Source of the DNA: Parvularculaceae bacterium
Lineage (GTDB): Bacteria; Pseudomonadota; Alphaproteobacteria; Caulobacterales; Parvularculaceae
Direction: 5' to 3'
Length of the DNA: 64,000 nt
Assembly: GCA_028284065.1 (NCBI GenBank)
Contig: JANQSJ010000004.1
Coordinates: 248,001 to 312,000, forward strand
In this document: piece by piece, positions 8,972 through 16,378 of the stretch
How positions within the stretch are numbered: position 1 is the stretch's first letter
How the letters are laid out: every line of letters begins with the position of its first letter
Notes under the pieces: generated by a model
Database searches by the model: none
Seen by the model: the letters and a program-made list of their open reading frames with translations, nothing else
Told to the model about the DNA's origin: nothing
Program-made: the position numbers and the translations under genes

Positions 8972-9631
8972 TTACCCCGTTGACCGAACGACGCCGCCCA
9001 AGAAGCGGCCCCGCTTGGCGATCGTCGCGCCGCCATGGATGGTCACTTCGCCGCCGAGACGCGCATATCCTTCCGCTGTCTCGCTCGCGTGCACGTCCAC
9101 GACGCCGCCGGTTCGCGCCTTTGCCTTTACCCGTTCGCACAGAACGGCGCGCGCGTCGATCACGCCGCCAGTCTCCGCTTTTGCGAATAGGTCCGTACAC
9201 CTTCCGGACGCCTCCAACTCGCCCCCGGTATCGACAATCGCTTCGGCGCCGCGGTCGAGAACAAGGTCCGATCCGTCAAGCGTTGCGCCGGTTGAGACCT
9301 TGATCCGAGAGAGCCGCGTAGCCACTACATCGACATTGAGGTTGAACCCGTCGCCATCGGACAGGCCTTCACGGCGGACGTGCAGCACGTCGTCCTCCAC
9401 GAACACTTCGAGCCGGTCAAAGTCAGCATCGTCCGTATCCGCGCGCACCGATGCGGTCTCGCCCATCGTTAATGATACGCGTACCCCGCGTGCGGCGTGA
9501 ACGCCGGTGAATGGCGCGTCGATCTCAATCTCTTGCGGTTCGGCGTGGGCCGGCGCGACAAGAGCCGGCGCGAATAGGGCCGAAGCGATCGCCGTCGCCG
9601 TCCACAGCCGAATTGAATTCGTTTTTGGCAT
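8972..9631 (-). CDS. Secreted GIN-domain (DUF2807) protein
   Basis: 219-residue exported protein. Residues 1-30 form a classic signal peptide (hydrophobic core ATAIASALFAPALVA, cleavage after AHA). The remainder is a repetitive beta-solenoid pattern with alternating Asp/Gly/Val (KVSTGATLDGSDL, TGGELEASGRCTDL, TGGVIDARAVLC, TGGVVDVHASE), matching the DUF2807 head-GIN domain seen in putative adhesin heads and periplasmic proteins. The ATG at 9631 has a GGGAGGG upstream. Two cysteines could form a periplasmic disulfide. The function is unknown; the family is widespread and often a single gene, as here. Confidence 0.83.
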   Translation of the reverse strand: MPKTNSIRLWTATAIASALFAPALVAPAHAEPQEIEIDAPFTGVHAARGVRVSLTMGETASVRADTDDADFDRLEVFVEDDVLHVRREGLSDGDGFNLNVDVVATRLSRIKVSTGATLDGSDLVLDRGAEAIVDTGGELEASGRCTDLFAKAETGGVIDARAVLCERVKAKARTGGVVDVHASETAEGYARLGGEVTIHGGATIAKRGRFLGGVVRSTG

Positions 9632-9777
9632 CCCATCGCCCTCCCGTCAGACTGCGCCTGTTCCGCTCTAGGTCGACCGCCTCGGGGCGGCAATCGATAT
9701 GCGACGGGCCGCCTCTACAATGCGGGGGATTGGCCGGTGGGGAGCGTTGATCCTGAGAGCGATGTATTTGGCGACAG

Positions 9778-10419
9778 CTATTCAGGCGCCCGCGCATCCG
9801 GCTGGCGGTCGGGGTGGGCGGCCTGAAAGGCGGGATGGTCGGCGCAGGCTGCTTCGATCCGCGCCAGTCTGGCCATTTGCGACATGTCGATCCCGAACCG
9901 GCGCGCCGCATAGATCTGCGGGACGATGAATGCGTCCGCTAGACCAGGCGTCGCGCCCATCGCGAAAGGCCCATCATCCGAGATGAGCGAGTCGGCGGCC
10001 TGCATCGCGCCCCCGCCCCAATGGTTGAGCCAGTCCTGCAGCGCAACGTCGTCGAAGGCAGCGTCTCGTTTCAGGTATTGCTGCACGCGCAGATTCATGA
10101 ATGGCTGCGCCTCGCAGGCGATCGCCGCCGCGATCGCCCTGGCGCGCGCGCGCGCGTTGGGCGCTCCGGGCAACAGCGGCGGGCTCGGCTGCGTCTCCTC
10201 AAGGTATTCCGCAATTGCGATCGACTGGGTGATGATGGTCCCGTCGTCGGTTTCCAGAGCGGGGACGAGGGCTTGCGGGTTGCGCGCAATATGCGCATCC
10301 GATCCTTGATCGCCGGCAAGGAGATTGACCGGCTCATACGTATAGGGAATCTCTTTAAGGGCGAGCGCGATTCGAATGCGGTACGTCGCGCTTGATCGCC
10401 AGTAACCGAAGAGCTTCAT
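9778..10419 (-). CDS. maiA: Maleylacetoacetate isomerase (zeta-class glutathione transferase)
   Basis: 213-residue zeta-class GST that isomerises maleylacetoacetate to fumarylacetoacetate using glutathione in tyrosine/homogentisate breakdown. The N-terminal thioredoxin half has the zeta signature YWRSSATYRIRIALALK with active-site Ser9/Ser10, then NPQALVPALE and the glutathione contact TQSIAIAEYLEE. The C-terminal helical half holds GLADAFIVPQIYAARRFG. The ATG at 10419 has GGAGA upstream; the open frame above it is not homologous. No other homogentisate-pathway gene is in the window, so another zeta-GST role cannot be excluded. Confidence 0.9.
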   Translation of the reverse strand: MKLFGYWRSSATYRIRIALALKEIPYTYEPVNLLAGDQGSDAHIARNPQALVPALETDDGTIITQSIAIAEYLEETQPSPPLLPGAPNARARARAIAAAIACEAQPFMNLRVQQYLKRDAAFDDVALQDWLNHWGGGAMQAADSLISDDGPFAMGATPGLADAFIVPQIYAARRFGIDMSQMARLARIEAACADHPAFQAAHPDRQPDARAPE

Positions 10420-10599
10420 GAACGTCTCCAAAGCCAATCTGGCATGCATAGCCCGGCGCCGCCGTGCCGCGAAGCTCTTGCCGCAGCCGCCGGCGCATCG
10501 TTTACGTTCTTGCCTCTGGCGTGCGAGCTTGGCGACGCCGAACGGGCCGTTCGGCAGCGACACAAGAAAAAAGGAGACGCGCTCTTGGCGCCAGGATCG

Positions 10600-11571
10600 A
10601 TGACCCGCGTCGGCGCAAAGTCGGCCGCCGCCGCGTTGCTGCTCGTCGCCTGCGCATGTGTGTCATTTCCTGATGCGCCGGCAGGCGCCGCCATTCCATC
10701 CTATACGGAACAAGGCCTGACCGCTATTGACGGCGCTTCGCTGCCGGTAACCGTCTGGGCCGCCGACAAGCCTCGCGCAATCGCCGTCGCGCTTCACGGC
10801 ATGAACGACTACGCCAACGCGTTCGCGCTGCCGGCGGATGAGTGGGCGATGTCGGGGATCACCACCTATGCGCTTGACCAGCGCGGCTTCGGGCGCGGCT
10901 CTGACCGCGGGCGATGGCCGGGCGCGCCCACGATGAAGGCCGACCTGCGCGCCGCCGTCGCCGCGGCGCGGGCCGCGCATCCCGGCTTGCCGGTCTTTGT
11001 CGTCGGGCATTCGATGGGCGGGGCGGTGGCGCTTTCCGCCCTCGGCGACGAAGAAGGTCTTGATGCGGACGGCGTTGTCCTTGCGGCGCCCGCCATCTGG
11101 GGCGGTTCGCGCATGCCATTCTTCTACCGCATCGCAATCAATGTCGCCGCCTCGATTCTTCCCGGCAAGACGGCGACAGGCGAACGCGCCGGCCGCCAGG
11201 CGAGCGACAATATCGACATCCTGCGCCAGATGGCCGCCGATCCGCTGATGATCGGCCCAACGCGTCTCGACGCGACGCTCGGGCTTGTGCGGCTGATGGG
11301 CGAGGCGTGGCGTTCGAGCGAGGCTGCGTCCGGACGCATTCTGGTGCTGTTCGGCGAGAAGGATGAAATCATCCCCCCGAAGGCGATTCGCGAGACGGCG
11401 GCGCGCCTGTCAGGCGACGTCGAGGTAAAGGCGTATCCGGACAGTTGGCATCTCGTCTTCCGTGATCTTGCGCGCGCCGGGCCGACCAAAGACGCCGCGG
11501 ACTGGATGTTAAGCTTGGCGGAGCCGGCGAAGGCTCAGTCGGACGCCGCGCCGCTTGCCGCAAGCCAGTGA
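10600..11571 (+). CDS. Alpha/beta-hydrolase lipoprotein, monoacylglycerol lipase/lysophospholipase-like
   Basis: 323-residue serine hydrolase. An N-terminal signal with a lipobox (LVAC, lipidated Cys18) predicts membrane anchoring on the periplasmic side. The core follows the lysophospholipase pattern: LHGMNDYA, DQRGFGRG, nucleophile elbow GHSMGG with Ser138, the Asp in LFGEKDEIIPP and the His in DSWHLVFRD. The ATG at 10600 is reported, but its ribosome site is poor. A TTG at 10585 in the same frame has AAGGAG eight bases upstream and may be the true start, adding five residues. The 3' end overlaps the convergent cutA gene by 37 bases. The lipid substrate is unknown. Confidence 0.85.
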   Translation: MTRVGAKSAAAALLLVACACVSFPDAPAGAAIPSYTEQGLTAIDGASLPVTVWAADKPRAIAVALHGMNDYANAFALPADEWAMSGITTYALDQRGFGRGSDRGRWPGAPTMKADLRAAVAAARAAHPGLPVFVVGHSMGGAVALSALGDEEGLDADGVVLAAPAIWGGSRMPFFYRIAINVAASILPGKTATGERAGRQASDNIDILRQMAADPLMIGPTRLDATLGLVRLMGEAWRSSEAASGRILVLFGEKDEIIPPKAIRETAARLSGDVEVKAYPDSWHLVFRDLARAGPTKDAADWMLSLAEPAKAQSDAAPLAASQ

Positions 11572-11876
11572 AGAAAAGGCTCGAAACTCGCTCCCTCGTC
11601 GATCGCCACTGCGGCGAATGCTGGCGTATCATAGGGGTGCAGGTCGACGAAGACGGCGCGCGCCGTATCGATTTGGTCGCCTGAGATCTTCATGATCATC
11701 GCGGCTTCGGTTGCGCGCTGTGTTTTTCCGTCCCATTTGAAGTGCGCGATCATGCCCGGAAGGACGTTGACGCAGGCGGCGAGGCCGTCCCGCACAAGCC
11801 GCTCGGCGATTTCGCCGGCGACGTCCGCGTCCGGCGCGGTGGCGTATACGAGGTAGGCTGGCGCATTCCGCGGCAT
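11535..11876 (-). CDS. cutA: Divalent-cation tolerance protein CutA
   Basis: 113-residue CutA1-family protein, normally a very stable ferredoxin-like trimer linked to copper tolerance. Family blocks are visible: LVRDGLAACVNVLPGM near residues 27-42, FKWDGKTQ (the conserved Trp region), EAAMIMKI and LHPYDTPAFAAVAIDEG. The ATG at 11876 has GGAGGAA upstream. Its last 37 bases lie under the end of the convergent lipase gene, so the two mRNAs are complementary there. Its physiological role in bacteria remains uncertain. Confidence 0.92.
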   Translation of the reverse strand: MPRNAPAYLVYATAPDADVAGEIAERLVRDGLAACVNVLPGMIAHFKWDGKTQRATEAAMIMKISGDQIDTARAVFVDLHPYDTPAFAAVAIDEGASFEPFLHWLAASGAASD

Positions 11877-12059
11877 GTGGGCGGGCTTCCTCCATCGCTA
11901 GGCTGGATCGCTCTAACGCGGGACCGCGAGCGCATCGCGTTTCCGGCGGCGCGTTGAGCCTAATCATGTTGAGGCTAACATAAGGCGATGCGATTGAAAC
12001 GCATACGGCGGCCTTTGCATTGTCGGCCGGATTGAAAAAGGCGAAACGGAAAGATCGGC

Positions 12060-12776
12060 ATGCGTCCCTTGGACCAAAGACGCGCTCTGGCTCTGTTCTC
12101 AGGCGGGCAGGATTCGTCGATCGTTCTCGCCTGGGCGCTGGAGCGGTTCGACCGCGTCGACACGATCGGCTTCGCTTATGGTCAGCGCCATGAAGTGGAG
12201 CTGCAGGCGAGACTGGACATTCGCCGCGCCTTCGCCGGCCTGTCGCCTGACTGGCGTGATCGCCTCGGCGATGATGCGGTCATTGACCTCAGCGGCTATG
12301 GCGCGATGTCGGACACGGCGTTGACGCGCAACACGCCGATTGAGATAGATGCGGCGGCCGGGTTGCCGACGACGTTCGTCCCCGGACGAAATCTGGTGTT
12401 TTTGTCGGTTGCGGCGGGCCTTGCCTATGCGCGGGGCATAGGGGTTCTGGCGGCGGGCATGTGCGAAGAGGACGCAACCGGTTATCCGGACTGCCGCGCG
12501 GAAACGCTGAACGCCCAGATCGCCGCCCTGAGGCTCGGGCTGGACGCGGATATCCGCCTCGAGACGCCGGTTCTCGCGACCTCTAAAGCCCGTTCATGGG
12601 CCTTGTTGGAGGAAATCGGCGGCGATGCGCTGGTCGACACAGTGCGCGAGGCCTCGCACACTTGTTATCGCGGCGTGCGCGACGCGCATGAGTGGGGCCA
12701 CGGTTGCGGGACGTGTCCCGCCTGCGTCTTGCGCGCTGAGGGCTGGTCCGCGTATGTCGCCGGAAAGGCCGTGTAG
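12060..12776 (+). CDS. queC: 7-cyano-7-deazaguanine synthase
   Basis: 238-residue ATP-dependent enzyme that converts 7-carboxy-7-deazaguanine plus ammonia to preQ0 in queuosine biosynthesis. The PP-loop SGGQDS is at residues 14-19. The C-terminal zinc site is present as Cys202, Cys216, Cys219 and Cys222. GQRHEVEL and FVPGRNLVFLS are further family motifs. It is followed after 5 bases by queE, which makes its substrate, so the pair is an operon. queD and queF are not in the window. Upstream I see no convincing preQ1 riboswitch. Confidence 0.95.
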   Translation: MRPLDQRRALALFSGGQDSSIVLAWALERFDRVDTIGFAYGQRHEVELQARLDIRRAFAGLSPDWRDRLGDDAVIDLSGYGAMSDTALTRNTPIEIDAAAGLPTTFVPGRNLVFLSVAAGLAYARGIGVLAAGMCEEDATGYPDCRAETLNAQIAALRLGLDADIRLETPVLATSKARSWALLEEIGGDALVDTVREASHTCYRGVRDAHEWGHGCGTCPACVLRAEGWSAYVAGKAV

Positions 12777-12781
12777 ACTCG

Positions 12782-13414
12782 ATGTATTCCGTAAAGGAAT
12801 TATATTATACCCTTCAGGGCGAGGGCGCTCAGGCCGGCCGCGCCGCGGTGTTTCTTCGGTTCTCCGGGTGTAACTTGTGGTCCGGGCGCGAGCGCGACCG
12901 GACGCAGGCGGTCTGCACGTTCTGCGACACCGACTTCGTCGGCGTCGATGGGGATGGGGGAGGGCGGTTTCACGGGACCGACGCGCTCGCCGACGCTGTC
13001 GCCCGGTTGTGGCCGGATGCCGATTGCGGCGGCGCTTATGTCGTTTGCACAGGAGGCGAGCCGCTCCTTCAACTCGATCAGCCCCTGATCGAAGCGCTGC
13101 ACGGTCGAGGATTTGAGATTGGCGTTGAGACCAACGGAACGATTGTCGCGCCCGACGGCGTCGACTGGCTTTGCGTCAGCCCGAAATCATCTGCGCCATT
13201 GTCGCAATTGACGGGGGACGAACTAAAGCTTGTCTATCCGCAACCTCACGCGATGCCGGATCGCTTCGAGACGCTCCAATTCCGTCATTTCTTCCTGCAG
13301 CCGATGGACGGACCGCACATTGAAGCGAATACCCGGGCGGCCGTCGACTACTGCAAGCGCCACCCGAAATGGCGCCTGAGCGTTCAGACCCACAAGGCGA
13401 TCGGGATTCCCTGA
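12782..13414 (+). CDS. queE: 7-carboxy-7-deazaguanine synthase (radical SAM)
   Basis: 210-residue radical-SAM enzyme that contracts 6-carboxytetrahydropterin to 7-carboxy-7-deazaguanine. It has the QueE-type expanded cluster-binding motif, Cys30-X14-Cys45-X2-Cys48, rather than the common CX3CX2C. YTLQGEGAQAGR precedes it, and TGGEPLLQ (the SAM-contact GGE), ETNGT and CVSPK follow. It lies 5 bases after queC, so translational coupling is likely. The stop is 10 bases from the end of the convergent flagellin-like gene. Confidence 0.95.
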   Translation: MYSVKELYYTLQGEGAQAGRAAVFLRFSGCNLWSGRERDRTQAVCTFCDTDFVGVDGDGGGRFHGTDALADAVARLWPDADCGGAYVVCTGGEPLLQLDQPLIEALHGRGFEIGVETNGTIVAPDGVDWLCVSPKSSAPLSQLTGDELKLVYPQPHAMPDRFETLQFRHFFLQPMDGPHIEANTRAAVDYCKRHPKWRLSVQTHKAIGIP

Positions 13415-13424
13415 CCGAGGCGCG

Positions 13425-14111
13425 TCATGCGCTCAGCCGACTTTGGAGCTCAAGTCGCGCAATCAGGAAGCGCGCATCCCGGCAATAGCTGATCGCCGCC
13501 CTGTCTGCGCGCTGCAGGGCGTTGTCCAGCTCCGAGAGCGCGGCCTCGACTTCTTCATCGCCTACGAATGCGTTGTGGGGCGGGCTCAGGTTCAGGCCCT
13601 TGTTGGATGCGTCGAGCCTGGTTGGCGTGATGGAATACTGCATCTGCCCGCCAAGGCGTACGTCGATCTGACGCTTTTCGCGGCCGACGAGCGTGGCGCC
13701 ATTCTCGGTCGCTTCCTCCGCTATCCTCGTGATTTCGAGCCTCAGGTCGTCATAGCTTTCCGCTAGCAGCGCCCGCGCCGCGGCGTCTGCAGTCTCCTGG
13801 GCTGACAGCGCTACGTCGTATGCCTGCTCAATGACGTCACGAATGCGGTCTATCGTATAAAGAGCAGTCTCGATGGCGTTGAGCGCATCGTTTATCTGGG
13901 CGCGCTGCGCGTCGGCGGCCTGGCTGCCCTGGGCTCGGGCGGCGAGCCTCAGCGCACGCGTGACGCCGGCGCTGACGTCAAGCGCCGAAATGTCCAGACT
14001 TGCGGATTCGTCTTTGCGGCCGAACCACCCGGCGAGCGGGCTTCTTCTCGGCTTGGCGCGCTGGGGCGCGCGTGGTTGGGTCGCGGTCGTAACTGGCACG
14101 GGCGATCTCAC
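13425..14111 (-). CDS. Flagellin-domain-like protein of unknown function
   Basis: 228-residue protein, mostly helical and Ala-rich. After a basic, Pro-rich N-terminus (residues 1-35) the middle resembles the flagellin N-terminal helices: LSAQETADAAARALL then YDDLRLEITRIAEEA and NGATLVG, where flagellins have an AEEATFNG-like turn. The C-terminus (ALSELDNALQRADRAAISY, FLIARLEL) resembles the flagellin C-terminal helix. The large surface domain of real flagellins is missing and no flagellar genes are nearby. The GTG start at 14111 is uncertain because no good ribosome site is visible. It could be a flagellin-fold chaperone, a minor filament protein, or an unrelated coiled coil. Confidence 0.6.
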   Translation of the reverse strand: MRSPVPVTTATQPRAPQRAKPRRSPLAGWFGRKDESASLDISALDVSAGVTRALRLAARAQGSQAADAQRAQINDALNAIETALYTIDRIRDVIEQAYDVALSAQETADAAARALLAESYDDLRLEITRIAEEATENGATLVGREKRQIDVRLGGQMQYSITPTRLDASNKGLNLSPPHNAFVGDEEVEAALSELDNALQRADRAAISYCRDARFLIARLELQSRLSA

Positions 14112-14266
14112 TGGGTACGCAACTATACGCGGCGCGTCATCCCTGGCGCAGCGGACCGGGCGGGCGCCCGGACTACGAAAAAGTAAGGTGCGTGCGTTTC
14201 GCCTGCGTTAAGAGCGGCAATCAAAAGACGCTCAAAACACCGACAAATTAGACGCGCCGATAACGC

Positions 14267-16378
14267 TCAGGTTTGCCGTCGCCCGCGGCTCTCAAGCGCC
14301 CAGGCTCCGATAACCGCAGCGGCGATGAGCGCAAGCCAAACGATGGGCGGCGCAACCGGGGCGAGCGTAACGGCCTCAATTCGCGTCGCATTACGTTCCG
14401 GCAATCCGGCCCATGTGGCCGCTGCGCGGCTGGCGGCGCGCGCCGCGACGCGCCGTACGCCGGGCGCGTCGACCTGTGCGCCTGCGCCGTCGCGCAGCGT
14501 AAATGCGCCGCCGCCTGTCGCCAGCGCAGCTTCGGTCAGCGCGCGGCGGTCCATTGCGGCGTCGGCGAACTCCGGCGGCGCGGCGAGGCCGACTTCGCCC
14601 ACGGCGAAAAGGCCGTCTGCCCGCGCCCGGTAGATCCCACGAGGCGCGTCTTCGATGCGCGCGACGTACGCGCCAGGCCCAGTCGGCGACATCTCCAGAC
14701 TACGCAAGGAGCCGTCTGGAAGGGTAAGCTCGGTCGCTCCTGCCGTTTCGGCGAGCGTGCGTCGCGAAACGATGAGCGCGCCCGCGCGCTCTTCGAGGAT
14801 CAGGCGCTCCTCTTCCAGCTCCGGCTCCTTCATCAGCCAGTGGGCGATCCTGCGCAGAAGCTCTGCGTGCGGACCGCCGCCGTCGAAACCGCGGGCCCAG
14901 AGCCACACATGGTCCGAGAGGAGCGCGCCGACGCGGCCCTCTCCGACGCGGTCGAGCACCAACAACGGACGCTCTTCCGCATCCGCCATAAGCACGCGGC
15001 CGCTGCGCTGCGCGGTCGGCTGGGTGCGCAGCCAGCGCCCCCAGCGCTCCGCGTCCGGGAGGTTTGCGACGACCGGATGACGCGCGCCGTTTTCGGTCAC
15101 CTGCGGGCGATAGGGTCCCTGCGCTTCTTCGCCAATGGGCGTCACCGGCAGGATGTAGGAGAAGTTTCGGCGCGCCGCGAGGCTGAGCGGTCCTGAAAAC
15201 TCAGGACCCGCCGAAACGAGCACGGCGCCGCCGCGCTCGACATACCTTGCGATATTTTCGAAATGAAAGGCGTTCAGGACCCCTCGGTACGTGTACCTAT
15301 CGAAAATGACGAGGTCGAACTCCGACAGCTTTTCGATAAAAAGTTCATCATAGGGAAATTCGATGAGCGCGAGTTCGCGCTGGTCAAGGACGCCGTCGCT
15401 TGCCTGCTTCTCCGCAGGCCGCAGGATCGTGAAATGGACGAGGTCGATTGCAGGGTCCGATTTCAGGAGATTGCGCCATACGCGTTCGCCCGCGTGCGGC
15501 TCGCCGGAGATAAGCAGCGTGCGCAGCCGATCGCGGATGGCTTCGATTCTGAGAACGGCGGAATTGTTTCGGGTGGAGAGTTCGCCATTGAGAGACGCAG
15601 CCTCCAGTTCGACGATCGTCTCGCCGGGCCTCGCCAGGGGCGCCGCAAATCGCACCTCCGCGCCGACCGGCACGGGTTGGCGCACGATTTCCTCGCCGTC
15701 GACCCGCAGAACCACCTCCACATTGCGGCCGTCTGCGGCCGCCCTCGCCCCGTCGACGGCGATGTCTTCGACGCGAAAACTGACCTCGGCGGGCTGGTTG
15801 ACGATCCCGTACCTCGGCGCCTCGACAAGCGTCAGCTTACGGTCGATCTCGTCAGGTCGGCCGGTGAAAATCACATGGAGCGCTGTTTCTTCCGGGAGCG
15901 TCGATGCGGAGATTTCGTCCCGCGTCAGCCCGTCTGTGATGATGAACGCGGCTGACAGCCTGCCTCGCGGCGTCGCCCCGAGCGCCTGCGCCAGCGCGGC
16001 GCCGAGTCTTGTTTCATCCGCCCCAGTTGCGTCGACCTCGACGACGTCTACGTCGCCTAGCGCCTCGATATCCGCCTTAACTCGCGCAGCTGTCGCCTCG
16101 GCGGCCGCCTCGCGACCGTCGAGGCTCTGGCTCGCGGTGCGGTCCGTTAAGATGATCGCCACATCGTTCAGCGGGGACTCCTCCGCGACCCGGAATTGCG
16201 GATTCATCAGCAATCCGATGAACGCCGCCGCCGCGGCCGTCCGCATGAGAAGCGCGCCGATGTCTCTGAGGGTCGAGGCGCGCGCCGCCGCCAGCAGGAG
16301 CGTGGCTAGCGCCAGGAAGCCGCCCGCCGCAATCGCCCAGAGTGGGAGAAGCGGTTGCCATGCGATCGCCTGGGTCAC
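14267..16378 (-). CDS. Membrane protein with amidotransferase-like fold, last gene of a MoxR operon
   Basis: 703-residue membrane protein. Two hydrophobic helices lie near the N-terminus (about residues 8-30 and 40-58) and one near the C-terminus (VWLALIAAAVIGAWAL). The periplasm-facing middle holds an IILTDRTASQSL segment, a vWA-like beta-strand with a modified metal site, and later FENIARYVERGGAVLVSAGPEF, as in class I glutamine-amidotransferase-like folds that lack the catalytic Cys. The GTG start at 16378 overlaps the stop of the upstream gene (GTGA). This gene is regularly last in alphaproteobacterial MoxR-DUF58-DUF4159 clusters; a role in envelope homeostasis is inferred, not shown. Confidence 0.8.
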   Translation of the reverse strand: MTQAIAWQPLLPLWAIAAGGFLALATLLLAAARASTLRDIGALLMRTAAAAAFIGLLMNPQFRVAEESPLNDVAIILTDRTASQSLDGREAAAEATAARVKADIEALGDVDVVEVDATGADETRLGAALAQALGATPRGRLSAAFIITDGLTRDEISASTLPEETALHVIFTGRPDEIDRKLTLVEAPRYGIVNQPAEVSFRVEDIAVDGARAAADGRNVEVVLRVDGEEIVRQPVPVGAEVRFAAPLARPGETIVELEAASLNGELSTRNNSAVLRIEAIRDRLRTLLISGEPHAGERVWRNLLKSDPAIDLVHFTILRPAEKQASDGVLDQRELALIEFPYDELFIEKLSEFDLVIFDRYTYRGVLNAFHFENIARYVERGGAVLVSAGPEFSGPLSLAARRNFSYILPVTPIGEEAQGPYRPQVTENGARHPVVANLPDAERWGRWLRTQPTAQRSGRVLMADAEERPLLVLDRVGEGRVGALLSDHVWLWARGFDGGGPHAELLRRIAHWLMKEPELEEERLILEERAGALIVSRRTLAETAGATELTLPDGSLRSLEMSPTGPGAYVARIEDAPRGIYRARADGLFAVGEVGLAAPPEFADAAMDRRALTEAALATGGGAFTLRDGAGAQVDAPGVRRVAARAASRAAATWAGLPERNATRIEAVTLAPVAPPIVWLALIAAAVIGAWALESRGRRQT

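Noticed and set aside
11979-12059. Possible preQ1 riboswitch before queC
   Set aside because: No pseudoknot-forming C-rich/A-rich pattern or ribosome-site sequestration could be made out.
14273-15196. Long plus-strand open frame inside the amidotransferase-like membrane gene
   Set aside because: Arg/Pro/Gly-rich translation with no motif, wholly opposite a recognised operon gene; a GC-rich shadow frame.
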